A stretch of 64,000 nt of DNA. Origin: Fragilariopsis cylindrus CCMP1102. Taxonomy: Eukaryota; Bacillariophyta; Bacillariophyceae; Bacillariales; Bacillariaceae. Of the stretch, positions 20,756-30,313 are shown in pieces. The stretch spans positions 60,471 to 124,470 of the forward strand of contig FMBT01000416.1 in NCBI GenBank assembly GCA_900095095.1, written 5' to 3'. Under the pieces are notes generated by a model. That model had not been told where the DNA came from and searched no databases. It saw nothing but the letters and a program-made list of their open reading frames with translations. Numbering within the stretch: the first letter of the stretch is position 1; each line of letters starts with the position of its first letter. The translations under genes were made by a program, and so were the position numbers.

Positions 20756-22042
20756 ATGCTGCGAATCAACTTTAAAATGGATCCATCGATGCGTGACCGC
20801 GTCAGAGTGTCGAATACTTCAAAAACAACAACAACAACAACAACAATAACAAAATCTATGTCGAACGTTCTTTCTCCATCACAGAAATATTTTACTCTAT
20901 CTCCAACGGCAATCACTCATCTCCAAAATCCCGCACTTTACAAAGAGATTGTAGATGACGAGATGATCAAGCAGCTCCGTTATGATGATCATCTCACCCA
21001 TCCAAGTTCATATCCGAACACACCCACCAGTGCTTCCTCCGAGGTGTTGTTCAGATCCATCATCAATAATCCGATGCATCAAGAATTCATTAACATGATC
21101 AATTCAGTCAAGAAAGATGGAAATATGATATACATTGGTTTTACTGGACAAAACAACGTGGATGACGAAGCGTACCAATTTTTATATCGTCGGCATTGTT
21201 CCGATAAGTATGCTAACACCGGCCTTACTTTGTTAACGGATACGAAGAATCCACTTACTGCGTCGATTAGGGAAAAATATAAATCCACGGTGTATGTTCT
21301 TTTTTCTACATTTTCAAAACAAGCAGCCACCCATCTCGAATTGTGCATCCAACAAAATCTACAATCAATTATTCCGGGCCACATTCTCAATCGTGGTACA
21401 AGTACTATCAGTTATCAACATGCCAGCGTCGAGTACGACGTGTCTTCAAAAGTATACCGAGTTTATGTGACGGTATTGGAAGGAGTTCGTCACGCCATCG
21501 ACAAAGGACTTGTTACGTTCAATTATTGGAAGATGTCTGATACAAGTACGACTAATCAACTAGACGATGTGGAATCTACTATTAGGGAAGAGAACAAAAG
21601 GTTGAAGGAACGAATATGCACACTTGAAGAAGAAAACCGTATATTGAAACGGAATATCGGATACCGCATTCCGATGAGGGTTCGTACCGATACCAACAAC
21701 AGTCTCATTAGTATCTTGGTCGAGAAGAACCGCATCCGACCCCCCTACCCAGCAAACAGGGTACAAGATGTTCGAAGAAGCACAAGTCCAACGAGCTTCG
21801 ATCTTCAGTGGCAAAGCCGCTATCATGAGTTGAAAGAATACAACACACTAAACAAACATACAAATGTTCCTTTTGATTACACCAGGAACCCTCAACTTGG
21901 ACGATGGGTTGATACCCAACGGACACAATACAAGTTGTGGTTACGTGAAAAGAAAAGTCACATGACACCAGAACGAATCAAATTACTCAAAAAGATTGGT
22001 TTCAGATGGCGCATGAAAAGGGAAATCATTCCAATAGATTAA
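20756..22042 (+). CDS. Helicase-associated (HA) domain protein
   Basis: The frame encodes 428 aa. The N-terminal ~60 residues include a Thr run. A unique region (~100-260) contains NMIYIGFTGQ and RRHCSDKYANTG, faintly recalling GIY-YIG spacing but without enough conserved residues to claim it. A short coiled coil (IREENKRLKERICTLEEENR, ~275-305) follows. The C-terminus (~340-420) is one HA domain: WQSRYHELKEY, NVPFDYTRNPQLGRWVDTQR and LLKKIGFRW. HA domains are small three-helix modules common in diatom proteins and probably bind nucleic acid. It is convergent with the secreted-protein gene, and both lie inside the inverted repeat. Met8 is an alternative start. Confidence 0.75.
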   Translation: MLRINFKMDPSMRDRVRVSNTSKTTTTTTTITKSMSNVLSPSQKYFTLSPTAITHLQNPALYKEIVDDEMIKQLRYDDHLTHPSSYPNTPTSASSEVLFRSIINNPMHQEFINMINSVKKDGNMIYIGFTGQNNVDDEAYQFLYRRHCSDKYANTGLTLLTDTKNPLTASIREKYKSTVYVLFSTFSKQAATHLELCIQQNLQSIIPGHILNRGTSTISYQHASVEYDVSSKVYRVYVTVLEGVRHAIDKGLVTFNYWKMSDTSTTNQLDDVESTIREENKRLKERICTLEEENRILKRNIGYRIPMRVRTDTNNSLISILVEKNRIRPPYPANRVQDVRRSTSPTSFDLQWQSRYHELKEYNTLNKHTNVPFDYTRNPQLGRWVDTQRTQYKLWLREKKSHMTPERIKLLKKIGFRWRMKREIIPID

Positions 22043-22283
22043 TAATAGAATACATAATTTAAATAGATAGATTAAACAAAAAACAAAAAAACGTTTATTA
22101 ATACTGTGTAATCCATCTTACCTCGCTTAAGATTACTTTAAACGTGACTACAAGAACGACGAAAATCAGGAAGAAGGTACTACTTTTACCGCCTGCCGAC
22201 GCTTAGACTGTTCGTTTTGTGGTGTCCGACGAAACACAAATAGAAACAACGGACCGTGAACCTCCCGCATTACATTCTACTAC

Positions 22284-22470
22284 GATAACGATAACAATAA
22301 CAATAACAATAACAATAACGATCCGATATGGGTGTAAATGTGTAAATGTGTATGTATAAGTATGGATTAATATATATTAATATGCATTTGTATGTATCCG
22401 TATGTATTCGTTTGTATTCGTATGTATCCGTATGTATTTATATGTATCGATTATTTATATGTATCGATTG
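22284..22470. repeat. Simple repeats between convergent genes
   Basis: (ATAACA)n at 22284-22320 is followed by degenerate GTATGTATCC/GTATGTATTC units to about 22470. The array fills the gap between the two convergent 3' ends. Confidence 0.75.
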
Positions 22471-22482
22471 TTAAATAGTTGA

Positions 22483-23910
22483 TCAGTTTGTTGTGCTGTG
22501 CTCGACAGCGAACGCAGCCTCGTAGTATTCACTTGGTGTAAGATTTTCGATAGTAAAGTCCATTAAATGATAAAATGATGGATTACCGTAGCGAATCAGA
22601 TCATCGGCGGCAGCATCAGCAATATCACGTAGGCTGGCTTCCGAGAGGTACGAGGAGGCGTCTTTTTTTCCACCACTCATATCGATAGCTAATGCTTCGA
22701 CGACGACGGCAGCAGAAGCAGCATCGGCTCCACTACTACGGACACATTTGATTTTATCAATTGTTTGACCAGCATCAAAGATCCCATCCGTGGTCGTACC
22801 ATGAATGGCATTGAAGGCAGTATGAATGGCTGCACCAAAATCGAATAAATCAGCAGTATGCCAGACACCACATTGACTACGATTTCGTTGTGGCATCTCA
22901 ATACCATTTAAAGTGATTTTGAGAAATCCTGTTCCCACAATTCCATCGGCGGCCTTGATCTTGTTACTTGTTTCTTGATTGCCATAAAAGTACGGAAGAG
23001 AAACGGCGGCAGAAGAATCGGACGATTCGGAATCGGAAGATTCGGCGGGGAGGATGTCTTCTTCTTCTTCTTCTTCTGCTTCTTCGGATGTAGTATCATT
23101 GTTGTCGTCGACTGTTGCTGTGGAAGCGGCAGCGGCAGTATCCGAATTAGTAGTAGTAACAATAGTAGTAAGAGCAGTAGTGTAATCCGTTTCACTCAAC
23201 ATGAAAATATCACACATCTTGGCATGTTGGAACCGTTTGTTTCCACTTGAATCTTTCAAGAAGCGACAGAATTCATCCGCCACGGCATCCAAATTGGATT
23301 CCTCATAGACGTAGTCGGATGCTTCTTGTTCCTTGTTCGTGTTCGTGTTACTACCAAGAAGTAGTTGAAGAAGGGACGTTTCAGTTGCATCTGCATTATC
23401 CTCCATCATAGTAGCATCATCATCTCGACACATATTACATCGTCCACTCATATCCACATGAAGATAAATATCCCATTTATTATAATATCTGGACTTTTTG
23501 GGCGCCCAACGTGGTTGTCGTCGACGTCGTCGTCGAGCAGTAATCATATTATCCGAAGACGACGCGTTGACATTATTGATGCCATCAATTTGTTCACCAC
23601 TTAAGTACAAACCATCACGATCACCATGGATGGTATCAAAGGCTTGTTGGAAGGCATAATTGAAATCAGCACGATCTTCTAAGGAGAGATCGTCCATTGG
23701 AACATCCACGATATCAATTACCAGAAAGGAAGAGACGGTCACGATCTCATCATTACCTTGTAGAGAAGCTTGAGAAGAGGAAAGATCATGATGTCCACCA
23801 CGAAGATGAATAGACGACGATGATGATGTACCAACGGTAGTAGTGGCAGTGGCAGCGGCACCCACAAAGATTGAGGTGAAAAGGAGAGAGGATGCAGAAG
23901 AGAGCTTCAT
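22483..23910 (-). CDS. Secreted protein with two copies of an undescribed module
   Basis: The frame encodes 475 aa with a good signal peptide (MKLSSASSLLFTSIFVGAAA). Two related modules follow. Each has a motif of the form AFxxIHGxxxDGxxxxGxxID (~90-110 with HGDRDGLYLSGEQID; ~362-385 with HGTTTDGIFDAGQTID). Each then has a strand with VDMSG or IDMSG, and a helical end with A(V/A)(D)(E/A)..CRF/LIRYG and (L)(S/T)xS(E)(T/Y)xxA. A Thr/Asp/Glu-rich linker (~245-300) joins the modules. I recognise no family. The internal duplication strengthens the case for a real folded domain. The ATG is well placed for the signal peptide. Confidence 0.75.
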   Translation of the reverse strand: MKLSSASSLLFTSIFVGAAATATTTVGTSSSSSIHLRGGHHDLSSSQASLQGNDEIVTVSSFLVIDIVDVPMDDLSLEDRADFNYAFQQAFDTIHGDRDGLYLSGEQIDGINNVNASSSDNMITARRRRRRQPRWAPKKSRYYNKWDIYLHVDMSGRCNMCRDDDATMMEDNADATETSLLQLLLGSNTNTNKEQEASDYVYEESNLDAVADEFCRFLKDSSGNKRFQHAKMCDIFMLSETDYTTALTTIVTTTNSDTAAAASTATVDDNNDTTSEEAEEEEEEDILPAESSDSESSDSSAAVSLPYFYGNQETSNKIKAADGIVGTGFLKITLNGIEMPQRNRSQCGVWHTADLFDFGAAIHTAFNAIHGTTTDGIFDAGQTIDKIKCVRSSGADAASAAVVVEALAIDMSGGKKDASSYLSEASLRDIADAAADDLIRYGNPSFYHLMDFTIENLTPSEYYEAAFAVEHSTTN

Positions 23911-24471
23911 GGTTGGATGTTGTTGTTGTTTGTTGTTGTTGATGATAATGGTCGAGAAGAGGTGTAGCGTAGTAGTGCTGGCTTATTTGTTGTTGTATTT
24001 GCGTTTTTACTGGATCGAAATTTAAAATTATGAGATTGACGAAAGGAAAGATTGATGAGGAAAAGCTGAGTTGTGTCGCAGCACTCTTTCGTGGTTTTGA
24101 TCTTGCCACTCGTTATTGTCGTGTTATTCATTTCCGCTGTTGAATTTCTACTGGATGATTCATTCATTCCGTGCAACAATTTCCCTTTCAATTCCTTCAT
24201 GCATGATTCTCACAGACATTGCAAGATTGAAATAAATCGGGATTAGAATGACACGTGACGCAGACTTTTTATTTAAATTCTTATATTGCTTGTGCATAGA
24301 AACGCCAATGCGATGCATCTCACGGACAAACAAACTTGAAAAAAAACTTCCTAGTTAATTGTTTTGTCGTAAGTAGAATTTGTACTGATTCCTCTCGTTT
24401 TCAATATATTCAATGACCACATACGCACGGTTCTATTCTATTTGAGTTAACTGATTATTATTATTTTAACG

Positions 24472-24619
24472 AACGTTCTCAGTCATTGGATTCAAAGTGT
24501 CTTGGTAGTGTAACGTTCTCATCCAGTGTCTTGGAAGTTTTTCTCGTCCCTACTATAGTAACTCGAGTACCGGTGGTAGTGCATACATAAATCTCGTCGC
24601 GTTACGTACGCACGCACAC
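24472..24619 (-). repeat. Right arm of the long inverted repeat
   Basis: Read on the minus strand it gives GTGTGCGTGCGTACGTAACG, ACCACCGGTACTCGAGTTAC and GGACGAGAAAAACTTCC, then acactggatgagaacg. It matches the left arm with a few small indels. It lies ~560 bp upstream of the minus-strand secreted-protein start. Between 23911 and 24472 nothing else was seen. Confidence 0.85.
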
Positions 24620-25846
24620 CACCACTCCTATTTCCTCTGGAACACTGCATAGAGTAGATTCAGACCGTACGTAGAGAGACTACTGTATTTATACAACCAG
24701 TACAGTACAGTAGTTACCGGTATGCAGAAAGGGATGCTTCTCAAAAAAAAATTAAAGTGTGATGATGATGTGTCCAATTTTCAATTTTCAAAAATTGATT
24801 CATTGCTTGCTTTACTCACTGACTGATGCATTGATTGATTCACGCGTTCCTTTCATTATATCCTTTCTAACGCATTCTCTCTCTATTTCCAATCGTGCAA
24901 AGGAACTTTAAATTACGTTTGCTCTCGACAAAATTGGTGGTGAAACACGAATTGATTGACCGAGGACTTCATCGACTCACTCTTCTGAAACTCGATTGAT
25001 TCATTCCACGACTGAGGATCTTTTTTGTGTGTGTGGATTGTTGCTTGTACATTGTAGTGCTACAATAAATGATGCTGCTCCTGCTGCTGCTCCTGCTGCT
25101 GGAGGGGTCAGTAGTGATGGTGTATAGCATTTATTTGTCTTTTGTCTGCCAGTTGCGTATCAGAGTAAGCGCATTTTTCTTCTTTTGCTCCATTGTCTAC
25201 ATCATGCCTGCATGCTGCAGAAGGTGTGTGTGTGCGTGGATGGTTGATAGAGATAGTTTAATCTTAGTGGGGACTGAAAAGACCCAGTTTTTGAGCTCAA
25301 CCTTTGAATACAAACCCATAGTTTAATTCCAATTTGCTGCTGAAGGAATCCATAGATCCCTGTCACATAAAGGCACCATAAGTACTCTGTTGTTCTTCAT
25401 AGAGTACTCCATTGCTCATTTCTTTTAGTACTGTAAATTTTCTGTAAATTTTGGAACCATGATATCCAGCCACTCCAACCCCACATGGCTGACTCTCAAA
25501 TGCTGCTCCCTACTTTACATAAAAATGAATTTGGTGCAAAACTAGAAAACAAACAAACACACAGACAGACACACATGACATATACATACTGCAAGAGGTG
25601 GTGGAATATTTTATTCAACCATGATATGGTATCATGTTGTGAAGAGTCAACTCAATAAAAATTCTTGCATGTCAATATTAATTGGTGGTATATGCAAGAT
25701 AACTTGACTGGACTCAAGTAAATCACTCAACTCCAAGACCAATCTTTTCATTTTGTTTTGCTAGCTGTTGCTGCTATGTCTGTTGCTATATCTATTGCTA
25801 TACCTGTTTCTATACCTACCTGTTGCTATGTCTGCAATGCAGGCAA
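24620..25846. other. Gene-free
   Basis: Only short frames without recognisable features (for example 25069-25326, hydrophobic). Simple CTG and gttgctat-type repeats occur at 25069-25100 and 25765-25835. Confidence 0.4.
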
Positions 25847-26094
25847 GGTGCATCTCCAGAATGGTTCAGATATTTCCCATTCATTGGGTGGTAGGAATTT
25901 CTCAAAAATATAGTACAACATCACAAGAACATGAAAAACTTAGGTCAATTTCTCTAGTAGTATCCACAGCGGTGCATCTCCAGAATGGTTCAGATTTTTC
26001 CCATACACTGGGTGGTAGGCATTTCTCAAAAACATAGTACAACATCACAAGGACATGGAAAACTTAGATCAATTTCTCTAGTAGTATCCACAGC
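25847..26094. repeat. 124-bp tandem duplication
   Basis: Copies start at 25847 and 25971, both with ggtgcatctccagaatggtt. They share gggtggtag, atttctcaaaa and tctctagtagtatccacag, at about 92-95% identity. No coding is evident. Confidence 0.85.
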
Positions 26095-26381
26095 AATAGA
26101 AGAAAATCCTTGTTGCTTGGGATAGGCAGTGATACAGGTAGTAACAGCTCTAGCAATTATTTAATTCTAAAATAGTACTGCTACATGGCCATATGCATGT
26201 CACTCGCATAAGTAGAATTAATTTTTGAGGGATAGATACCTACTACAACATTCTAACTTTGAAATTTGAATTCGTATCGTGGTATAAATAATATAACTTT
26301 TCCTATTACATGTAAAATGAATGAATGAGATAAAAAGACATCTAGCTTCAACAGGCTCTTGTTTATTCTTCTACTTCTTCT

Positions 26382-26402
26382 TCTCTCTCTCTCTCTCTCT
26401 CT
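26382..26402. repeat. (CT)n microsatellite
   Basis: About ten CT units lie just beyond the stop of LRR protein 2, in its 3' UTR. Confidence 0.85.
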
Positions 26403-26420
26403 GTTAACTATAAAAACAAA

Positions 26421-29382
26421 TTAGATACAAGTATCTCCGGGGCAGCATACATCACAGCAGGGACATTGCACGGCGTTGTCACCAGAACAATCAGCCCACA
26501 TGTCAATCTTTTTGTGATGGACAAGTCCGCATACTTCATCGGGTACTTCACCAATGATATTATTCGACTCCAAACCAATTCCATTCAGATCCTTCAAATT
26601 CTGTAAGCTTGCGGGCACAGTTCCAGTTAGTTGATTCCTGAAGAGATAAAGTTGCTTAAGATCTTCGAGTCCTCCAAAGCTATCTGGAATGGGACCACTC
26701 AATTTGTTTGTATCTAAAAATAGGGCCTCTAATGATGTGAAGGCACCCAGTTGAGATGGTATGGTTCCATCGAAATAGTTATCGGATAAGTATAATCCCT
26801 TGAGTGTTGGACTTAAGTAGATGATCGATGTTGGAATCGTGCCCGTCAGTCTGTTGGAGCTCAAGGATAAAATTTCTGTGTTACAGATTTCATAGAATGT
26901 AGCAACGTGTTAGAATTACAACTTTTTTGCTCGAACGATAGGAAAACGCAAATGTTTGTTTTTGAGTCCTTACCTAGATTTTGCAATTGTAATACAGATT
27001 CGGGGAAAACACCTGACAGGTCATTCTCGTATAGCTGCAAACTCTTTAAATTGATCATGTTAGAAATGCTCGCCGGTACCACTCCTGTTAACATGTTTGA
27101 GTTAACCTTCAAAGTTTTTAAACTTGTTAGCATACCGATATTCATCGGGATTTGTCCTTGTAAATTGTTGTTGTTTACTGAAAGGTATTCTAATCGGTTC
27201 CACTGCCCGACTTCCGCTGGGATGCTACCAGTGAATTCATTGTTACCAAGATCAATTGATTCTATGTGCGAGAGAGGAAGATATGTATAGCAGAAAGAAT
27301 GTAAGCGAATTGAAGTATCGACCATCGTATTGCATCGCGTCATTTCAAAATGGATGGCAAAAACATTAAAAATAGAGAAACATTTTACGTACTTAAATGA
27401 CTCAAGTTTCCAATATGTACCGGAATGGTACCTCTCATTATATTGTGATCCAAATATAGGTATTCAATTGTATCCATGTCATTTATAGACGTTTCCAATC
27501 TACTAGAGAAACGATTATGACTGAGACCCAAATATTTTACTCCGGTTGATGACAATTGTGTAAAAGGGACGATACCCTCCATACGATTATTCTTGAGGAC
27601 AAGTGTTTCAAGACTTTTCAAATGCCGGATTTCTAGTGGGATACTACCGTGGATATCATTATCTTCCAAATTGATAAGCTTGAGGGATTTTGTATGTTCG
27701 AAAATGTCTGGAATAACCCCAGAAAGATTGTTATTGTACAAAGCGAGCTGTTTGAGATTCCCCAAATGGGAAAACGTTACAGGGATCCAACCGATCAGGC
27801 TTGGATTATTCTTCAAGATAAGATTTTCAAGCCTATAAAGATGGCCGACCTCTGGCGGGATAGTTCCCGATAGACCCCAATCGTCTAAAACAATCGATCG
27901 AATATCACCATCTAGATTACAATTAACACCAAACCAAACATCATTATTTTCATCTCCACATTCTGGTCCGAGTAACCAATTATTTTCCACCCATGTATCA
28001 TCACCACCACCGGTAGCAAAGTATAAACTTGCCAATGTATATCGTTGAATGATGCCTTCCTCACTTTCAATGTCCCATACGATATTATCTTTATATAATA
28101 ACCAATCACGTGCATCATTTTGGGGTGTACCTTGTTCCGTCAATGGTTTTTCACCAGAAACACGGCTTAATATGTTATGGATTTCTTGTTGTTCTTCCGT
28201 TAATGGGTCGCCTGGTTGCGGTTTATTCGCTAATGAGAATGAAAGCAATCCAATTGCAGTGAGAAAAGTAACCAATACAACTAATGACCAAATCTTATGC
28301 TTCGTTACCATCATCATCATACGTTGCTTTAATGTGGTGGTATTATCCTTAGCAAGTGTTTCAGCACCGTGCCCGCTCTTATCGGCATCATCATCATCAT
28401 CAAAATTTGCAATTGATTTTCGTCCTCCTCGTTTCCACAATATCTGATTTTTCTTCTTCGTTGATGCATCCTTCTTTCTTCTCCAACCTTTAGGTTTACC
28501 ATTTTCAATATCATATGCAACCTTTTCTGGTGTACCACTAATAAGACCAGATCGACGTCCATTTAATGCAATTTCTTCCAATTCTTTTTCTAATACTGGA
28601 TCATTATCATCATCACCATCACCGAATGCTGTTACATCAATATGTAATGGTAATCTATCCTTCTGATCATTCTTTTCTACTTCCGTTTTCTTCTTCCTAT
28701 CTCTACTCTTACTTCTACTTTTTCTTGCAACCATTGCTATTGTCTTTTTCAAGGAAGAAATACCTCTACTGCTCTTTTTCTTCTTAATATCAGCAGCAGC
28801 AGCAGCAGCAGCAGTAGGAGTAGCAGCAGCAGCAGCAGCAGTAGCAGTACTGTTTTTACACCATTCTGGTGTCGATTGTTCATCCTCATTTTCTTCATTT
28901 ACGCTTGCTGGTTGCACCATCTGATTTATTGTGTTCTTCTTGTGAGCAATCTTTGATAATGATTGTTGCTGCTGCTGCTCCTGCTGATGTTGCTTTGCCA
29001 CCAATAAATGATTCACTTTACGATCTCCACGTACAGCACGTTCAGATTCAGACTGCGAGTCTTCATAATCACTCACATAGATAGGACAGATTGAGGACCC
29101 ATCCACATCCACAGCAACAGCTCCACCAATTGTTTCCATTGATGTAACTGCATACGGAACGGTATGTTTCCGTCGTCCATTACCATCCCTATTATTGTGA
29201 TCGGGTATATCATCTGGAATGTTTTCAATTTTAATTGATTTTTTGGATGTGGAGGATGATGATGGTGGTGTTTTCTTCTTCTTCTTCAGAATTTTGTTGT
29301 TGTTGTCACTATAATTTCCAGCAATTGCCGCGGATCGAGGTGACGACGTTGACGATGTCGACGATGAGTACGGAGTCGTCAT
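26421..29382 (-). CDS. LRR membrane protein 2 (receptor-like, no kinase)
   Basis: Three exons on the minus strand (29382-27393, 27261-26974, 26875-26421) are separated by GT-AG introns of 131 and 98 nt. Each junction reconstitutes an LRR (HLKSIDLGNNEF; NLEILSLSSNRL), which gives 910 aa. Residues 1-360 are basic/acidic low-complexity, with Gln and Ala runs and a KKKK-rich patch. The transmembrane helix is IWSLVVLVTFLTAIGLLSF (~364-385). The cap region (ASLYFATGG, ECGDENND, GVNC) leads into about 15 LRRs of GxIP type. The C-terminal cap is CPCCDVCCPGDTC. It resembles the protein at 13687-16637 in order and length, but the intron positions differ. The likely role is surface sensing or adhesion. 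Confidence 0.85.
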
Positions 29383-30313
29383 GGTAGGTAAATTATTGTG
29401 CGTTTAGTGTGTAGGATATAGGTAGATAGGCAGGTAGGCAGGTAGGTAGATAGGTAGTTAACTAAATATCAACGATGTAGTATGTAACAGCTTTCTTCAC
29501 TTTGTTTATCTCCCGTTTGTGTAGTCTTCTTTAATTTCGCCAAATGGTTATGCTTTCTTAGACTATTAGTAGTAGTTGCCACAGCAATTCATTCAATGAT
29601 CAGAGAGTAGCTTCAATGTACGGTATCGTACTTCTGACGAAAGAGAACGTAAGGCGTTGTTGTTTGATTGAAAAGTAAGAGAGTAATGGTGTGTTGACCT
29701 CTCCTTCATCTCAACGGGTCATGCTTTACAATTTTTGTCACATCTTCTGTTATATCTTTCTCGAACCGATATGTACTCACCTTTTTGGATGCTCCATAGC
29801 AAAACACAAAACACTAATCAACTGAAATATTTTGTGAGTAGTAATATTATCTGCTCGGCTAACTTTTACTAACGCGCACTACTTTGAAGTCGTACTTTAA
29901 GCGTGCACGTATATTTAGGGGAGAGGTAATATCTTACAATCCCCCCTTTAATGCTGTCAAGAAGTAAGTACAATCCGTATCTCCGTCCGCGAACGCGCAA
30001 AGATCTCACACATTTACTTAGCTACTTATGGTACTGTACGAATTTTAGATGTTCTTTGTGCTTTTTGAAAAGAATGCAATTGTATACTCTAAATACCGAT
30101 GTCGATGTCACTGAATTTGCACTTGCAATCGCATTATGCTACTGTACTTTTTATTTTCCAATCGCCATTCGGTAAGTTAACGTAACGACAACACTTGCCT
30201 TCTGAAGCTTGGTCTATTCATTCATTGATTAGGATACGTAAAAGCGTCATCTGTATATTTGACACGCAATAACGCAGAGATATCTTCATTATTCATTGTT
30301 TTGATTTTTCAGT
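29383..30313. other. Divergent promoter region between LRR 2 and the ABC transporter
   Basis: A TAGG/CAGG repeat (29412-29458) sits in the probable 5' UTR of LRR 2. No gene is seen. Both neighbours are transcribed outward from this 930-bp interval. Confidence 0.5.

Noticed and set aside
20850-21150. GIY-YIG nuclease in the HA-domain protein
   Set aside because: Only a YIGFTG-like string is present; the conserved Arg, Glu and Asn positions could not be placed.
25069-26037. Hydrophobic small frames as genes
   Set aside because: They are driven by CTG/gttgctat simple repeats and by the 124-bp duplication.
22284-26402. CRISPR-like or other spaced repeat array
   Set aside because: Repeats here are contiguous simple or tandem repeats without unique spacers, and the genome is eukaryotic.
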